Of a stretch of DNA of 64,000 nt, positions 61,703 through 64,000 are shown piece after piece. Where the stretch lies: NCBI GenBank assembly GCA_902812405.1, contig CADDZI010000002.1, positions 53,850-117,849 on the forward strand, read 5' to 3'. Every line of letters begins with the position of its first letter. The first letter of the stretch is position 1. The DNA comes from a bacterium (GTDB taxonomy: Bacteria > Vulcanimicrobiota > Vulcanimicrobiia > Eremiobacterales > Eremiobacteraceae). The notes beneath the pieces are model-generated. The model was not told the origin of the DNA. It made no database searches and saw only the letters and a program-made list of their open reading frames with translations. The translations under genes and the position numbers were made by a program.

Positions 61703-62659
61703 ATGGACACGCTGGATTTCGTCAAGGTGACCGAAGCCGCGGCGTTGGCGGCGTCACGCTGGATGGGGCGGGGCGAGCGGGAAAAGGCGGACGCGGCGGC
61801 GGTTGAAAAGATGCGCGAGACTCTGAACGCGATGGATATCCGCGGCCGCGTCGTCATCGGTGAAGGCGAACGGGACGAAGCCCCGATGCTCTACATCGGC
61901 GAAGAGGTCGGGCGCGGCGGCATCGAGGTCGACCTGGCTGTGGATCCGGTCGAGGGAACGAACCTCGTTGCCAACGGCTTACCGAATTCAATTGCGGTCC
62001 TGGCGGTGGCGGCCAAGGGCGGACTCCTCAACGCACCCGACACGTACATGGACAAACTTGCAGTCGGCCCCAAAGCCGCCGAGTACGTGCATATCGACGC
62101 AACGGTTGCCGAGAACCTGGAGCTCGTCGCCAACGCCCTCGAGCGGCCGATCGGAGACATCACGGTCGTCATCTTGGACCGGCCGCGGCACAAAAAGCTC
62201 ATCGAAGACGTCCGGGCAACGGGCGCCAAGATCAAGCTCATCTCCGACGGCGACGTGGATGCCGCGATTGCCACGGCCATCGACGGCACCGGCATCCACG
62301 TGGCGATGGGGACGGGCGGCGCGCCGGAGGGCGTCTTGGCCGCGGCGGCGTTGCGCTGCCTGGGCGGTAATTTCATGGGGCGCCTCAAGCCCCGCAACGA
62401 GGACGAGATCAAGCGCGCCATGGCGATGGGCTTCGAGGACGTCAACAAGGTGCTGCTCATGGAGGACCTGGTGAAGTCCGACGACATCACCTTTGTCGCC
62501 ACGGGGATCACGGACGGAGACCTTGTTCGCGGCGTCCGGTTCTTCGGAAATGGTGCCCGCACGCACTCGATCATCATGAACAGCCGTTCCGCGACGGTGC
62601 GCTTCGTGGAGACGGTCCACCGTCTGCGGGCCGAGCCGTTCCGGGTTCGCCAGCACTGA
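61703..62659 (+). CDS. glpX: Class II fructose-1,6-bisphosphatase
   Basis: It hydrolyses fructose 1,6-bisphosphate in gluconeogenesis or the Calvin cycle. The 318-residue protein has [18 protein letters not shown] near 53-70 (metal-binding glutamates), [15 protein letters not shown] near 76-90, [23 protein letters not shown] near 175-187 and [20 protein letters not shown] near 198-217. All match class II GlpX. GGAG lies 8 bases upstream of ATG 61703. Its stop overlaps the probable CTG start of the YqeG gene. In many lineages GlpX is the only FBPase. Confidence 0.95.
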   Translation: MDTLDFVKVTEAAALAASRWMGRGEREKADAAAVEKMRETLNAMDIRGRVVIGEGERDEAPMLYIGEEVGRGGIEVDLAVDPVEGTNLVANGLPNSIAVLAVAAKGGLLNAPDTYMDKLAVGPKAAEYVHIDATVAENLELVANALERPIGDITVVILDRPRHKKLIEDVRATGAKIKLISDGDVDAAIATAIDGTGIHVAMGTGGAPEGVLAAAALRCLGGNFMGRLKPRNEDEIKRAMAMGFEDVNKVLLMEDLVKSDDITFVATGITDGDLVRGVRFFGNGARTHSIIMNSRSATVRFVETVHRLRAEPFRVRQH

Positions 62660-63201
62660 ATCTCCTGCGGTTCGTCACACCGGATGCCGCAGCGGAGCGC
62701 GTCGCCGACATCCGTCTGGAGTTGCTTGAGGAGTGGGGCATCCGCGGGATCATCCTGGACCTGGACAATACAATCGTGCCGTGGCACACGACAGACCTCG
62801 TTGCCGGTGTGCCGGAATGGGTGGACCGAATGCGCCGGGCCGGCGTGCGTACGTGTCTTGTGACCAACAACTATGGCGCCCACGTCCGCGACGTCGCGCG
62901 GGCACTCGACGTTCCCCTGGTCGTCGGCGCTCTCAAACCGTTGCCGGGAGCGTTTTGGCGGTCTCTGCGAGCGTTGGGCCTTGAGCCGCGTCGCTGCGTC
63001 GCGGTGGGAGATCAACTGTTCGCCGACGTCTTGGGAGCGAAGCTGGTCGGCATGCGGGCGATTGTCGTGCGGCCGGTGAGTGCGCGGGAATTTCCGACCA
63101 CCCGCGCCCTGCGCATCCTGGAGCGGCTGGTCTATCCGCGCCTTCGCCCAACGCCGGCTGCCGCGCATGACAGACGCGCCGACTCACGGCCCGACGCCTG
63201 A
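62656..63201 (+). CDS. yqeG: YqeG-family HAD phosphatase
   Basis: A HAD-superfamily phosphatase of about 181 residues. Motif I LDLDNTIVPW (nucleophile Asp and acid Asp), motif II VTNNYG, the motif III lysine in LKPLPGAFW, and motif IV GDQLFADVLGA are all present. The N-terminal FVTPDAAAERVADI agrees with the family, where a short segment precedes the nucleophile. No ATG, GTG or TTG lies far enough upstream. CTG at 62656 shares CTGA with the glpX stop, echoing the 4-base overlaps found across this window, and is my preferred start. A TTG at 62722 would remove conserved residues. yqeG is often next to aroE in Firmicutes, as here. The phosphatase acts on phosphatidylglycerophosphate in some relatives. 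Confidence 0.8.
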   Translation: MNLLRFVTPDAAAERVADIRLELLEEWGIRGIILDLDNTIVPWHTTDLVAGVPEWVDRMRRAGVRTCLVTNNYGAHVRDVARALDVPLVVGALKPLPGAFWRSLRALGLEPRRCVAVGDQLFADVLGAKLVGMRAIVVRPVSAREFPTTRALRILERLVYPRLRPTPAAAHDRRADSRPDA

Positions 63202-64000
63202 GGCAAAAAGAGCAGCCTCGGCAAAGGGGAACAGTCCCGGCCAGATGCAGCGCTACGCCTTGGTGGGCAGCCCGGTTTCTCATTCGCTCTCGCCGCGCAT
63301 GCAGACTGCGGCCTTTGCCGCGGCCGGCATCCGGGCGACGTACGAAGCCTTCGACGCCCGCGATGCGGAGGCAATCTTTACTCGTTTGCGTGCGCAAGGC
63401 TTTGCCGGCTGGAACGTGACGACGCCGCTGAAGGAACAAGCCCTGGGGTGCGTCGAGGTTGCAACGTCGGCCGCGCTCGCAGCCCGCGCGGTGAATGTCG
63501 TCCGCCGCGGCCGCGGCGGTTTTCTTGAAGGCGGGAACACGGACGGTGCCGGCTTTATCGCCGCGCTGTGCGACATCTGGCAGTGGGAGCCGCGGGGTGC
63601 GCAGGTTCTCCTTTTGGGCAGCGGACCGGCGGCGCGGGCAATCGGGCTCGCGCTTTCGGAAGCCAGAGCGAAGGATGTCTGGTGCTGGTCGCGGCGGCCG
63701 GATCGCGCCCGCAGTGTCGGTCCACCGCCGACCGGACCGCCTGACCTTGTTGTCTCAGCCCTGCCGGCTGACACCATCCTGCCGCCCGACGTTGCCGCCC
63801 TGGTGGCCGGCGCAGCGTATGCGTTCGATCTGAATTACGCGGTGACGCGTTCTCCGCTGGACGGCGTGGCGCGAGGATTACGCAGTGACGGCTTGCCGCT
63901 GCTCTTACACCAAGGTGCGCTCTCCTTCACGTGGTGGACGGGGCATCCGGCGCCTCTTGAGGCGATGCGCGCGGCCCTGGCCGCAGCTTTTCCCCAGCGA
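63167..64000 (+). CDS. aroE: Shikimate dehydrogenase (3' end cut by window edge)
   Basis: It reduces 3-dehydroshikimate to shikimate with NADPH. LVGSPVSHSLSPRMQTAAF is near 33-51, the catalytic lysine is in NVTTPLKEQAL near 84-94, GNTDGAGF carries the catalytic Asp, and LLLGSGPAARAIGLAL is the NADP fold. LLLHQGALSFTWWTG is the late substrate-binding segment. The last visible codon is at 64000, so the C-terminus and stop are missing. The start is ATG at 63167 or, more like the family, ATG at 63245; the first adds a 26-residue hydrophilic leader. The 63167 start lies inside the yqeG reading frame. Confidence 0.93.
   Translation, partial: MTDAPTHGPTPEAKRAASAKGNSPGQMQRYALVGSPVSHSLSPRMQTAAFAAAGIRATYEAFDARDAEAIFTRLRAQGFAGWNVTTPLKEQALGCVEVATSAALAARAVNVVRRGRGGFLEGGNTDGAGFIAALCDIWQWEPRGAQVLLLGSGPAARAIGLALSEARAKDVWCWSRRPDRARSVGPPPTGPPDLVVSALPADTILPPDVAALVAGAAYAFDLNYAVTRSPLDGVARGLRSDGLPLLLHQGALSFTWWTGHPAPLEAMRAALAAAFPQR

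Overview
The window is a GC-rich, gene-dense bacterial chromosome segment with almost no mobile DNA. Genes sit in long runs joined by 4-base start/stop overlaps (ATGA, GTGA and once CTGA). GTG starts are common and there are isolated TTG and CTG starts. Three features suggest a deep-branching Terrabacteria-type lineage: the order rpsB-tsf-pyrH-frr-(x)-cdsA-dxr-rseP-ispG-proS, a LexA operator of the Gram-positive type, and type 2 IPP isomerase with the MEP-pathway genes dxr and ispG. Vulcanimicrobiota/Eremiobacterota would fit. This assignment is inference; no rRNA gene is present to settle it.

Layout. 1-10.4 kb: a fumarylacetoacetase-family gene (partial), a dihydrolipoamide-dehydrogenase-type flavoprotein, a methyltransferase, a cluster of hairpin repeats, a family 5 uracil-DNA glycosylase coupled to a potassium channel, a GlsB-like stress protein, a zinc alcohol dehydrogenase, and the B12-dependent ribonucleotide reductase nrdJ. 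The nrdJ promoter carries matches to a sigma70 promoter, an NrdR box, a LexA box and DnaA-like boxes. 10.6-20.8 kb (minus strand): a nine-gene hopanoid operon in the order prenyl synthase, IPP isomerase fused to a YjbQ domain, hpnC, hpnD, hpnE, shc, hpnH, hpnA, hpnG. It covers isoprenyl diphosphate to squalene, hopene and the adenosyl/ribosyl side chain. 21-27 kb: split glutamine-dependent NAD synthetase, a decayed NRAMP transporter, a glyoxalase, cinA and a lipoprotein subtilase.

27-39 kb: an APC permease; an operon of isopropylmalate-isomerase-type subunits, a beta-decarboxylating dehydrogenase and a thiolase; a 50-bp tandem repeat; and a convergent operon of acyl-CoA dehydrogenase, 3-hydroxyacyl-CoA dehydrogenase and enoyl-CoA hydratase. 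With the thiolase these make a complete C4 beta-oxidation or butyryl-CoA set. Next come a CAP-domain secreted protein, a class V aminotransferase and a membrane protein. 39-52 kb: an unrecognised 483-residue protein, csrA, then the translation/lipid/isoprenoid run from rpsB to proS. uppS is missing from its usual place between frr and cdsA, where a 70-codon gene of unknown function sits. 51.7-64 kb: envelope genes (polysaccharide deacetylase, M16 peptidase, Amj-type lipid II flippase, TPR lipoprotein), a four-gene minus-strand cluster of membrane glycosyltransferases with a GtrA protein, a secreted protein with a CBM20-like domain, class II fructose-bisphosphatase, a YqeG phosphatase and the start of aroE.

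The main theme is isoprenoid and envelope metabolism: dxr and ispG supply IPP/DMAPP, the fused isomerase balances them, and the hopanoid operon turns them into membrane hopanoids. The most notable items are the isomerase-YjbQ fusion, the layered nrdJ control region, the missing uppS with its small replacement gene, and a hairpin repeat family found at two loci that forms the C-terminus of the uracil-DNA glycosylase. No rRNA, tRNA, CRISPR array, insertion sequence or prophage gene was seen.
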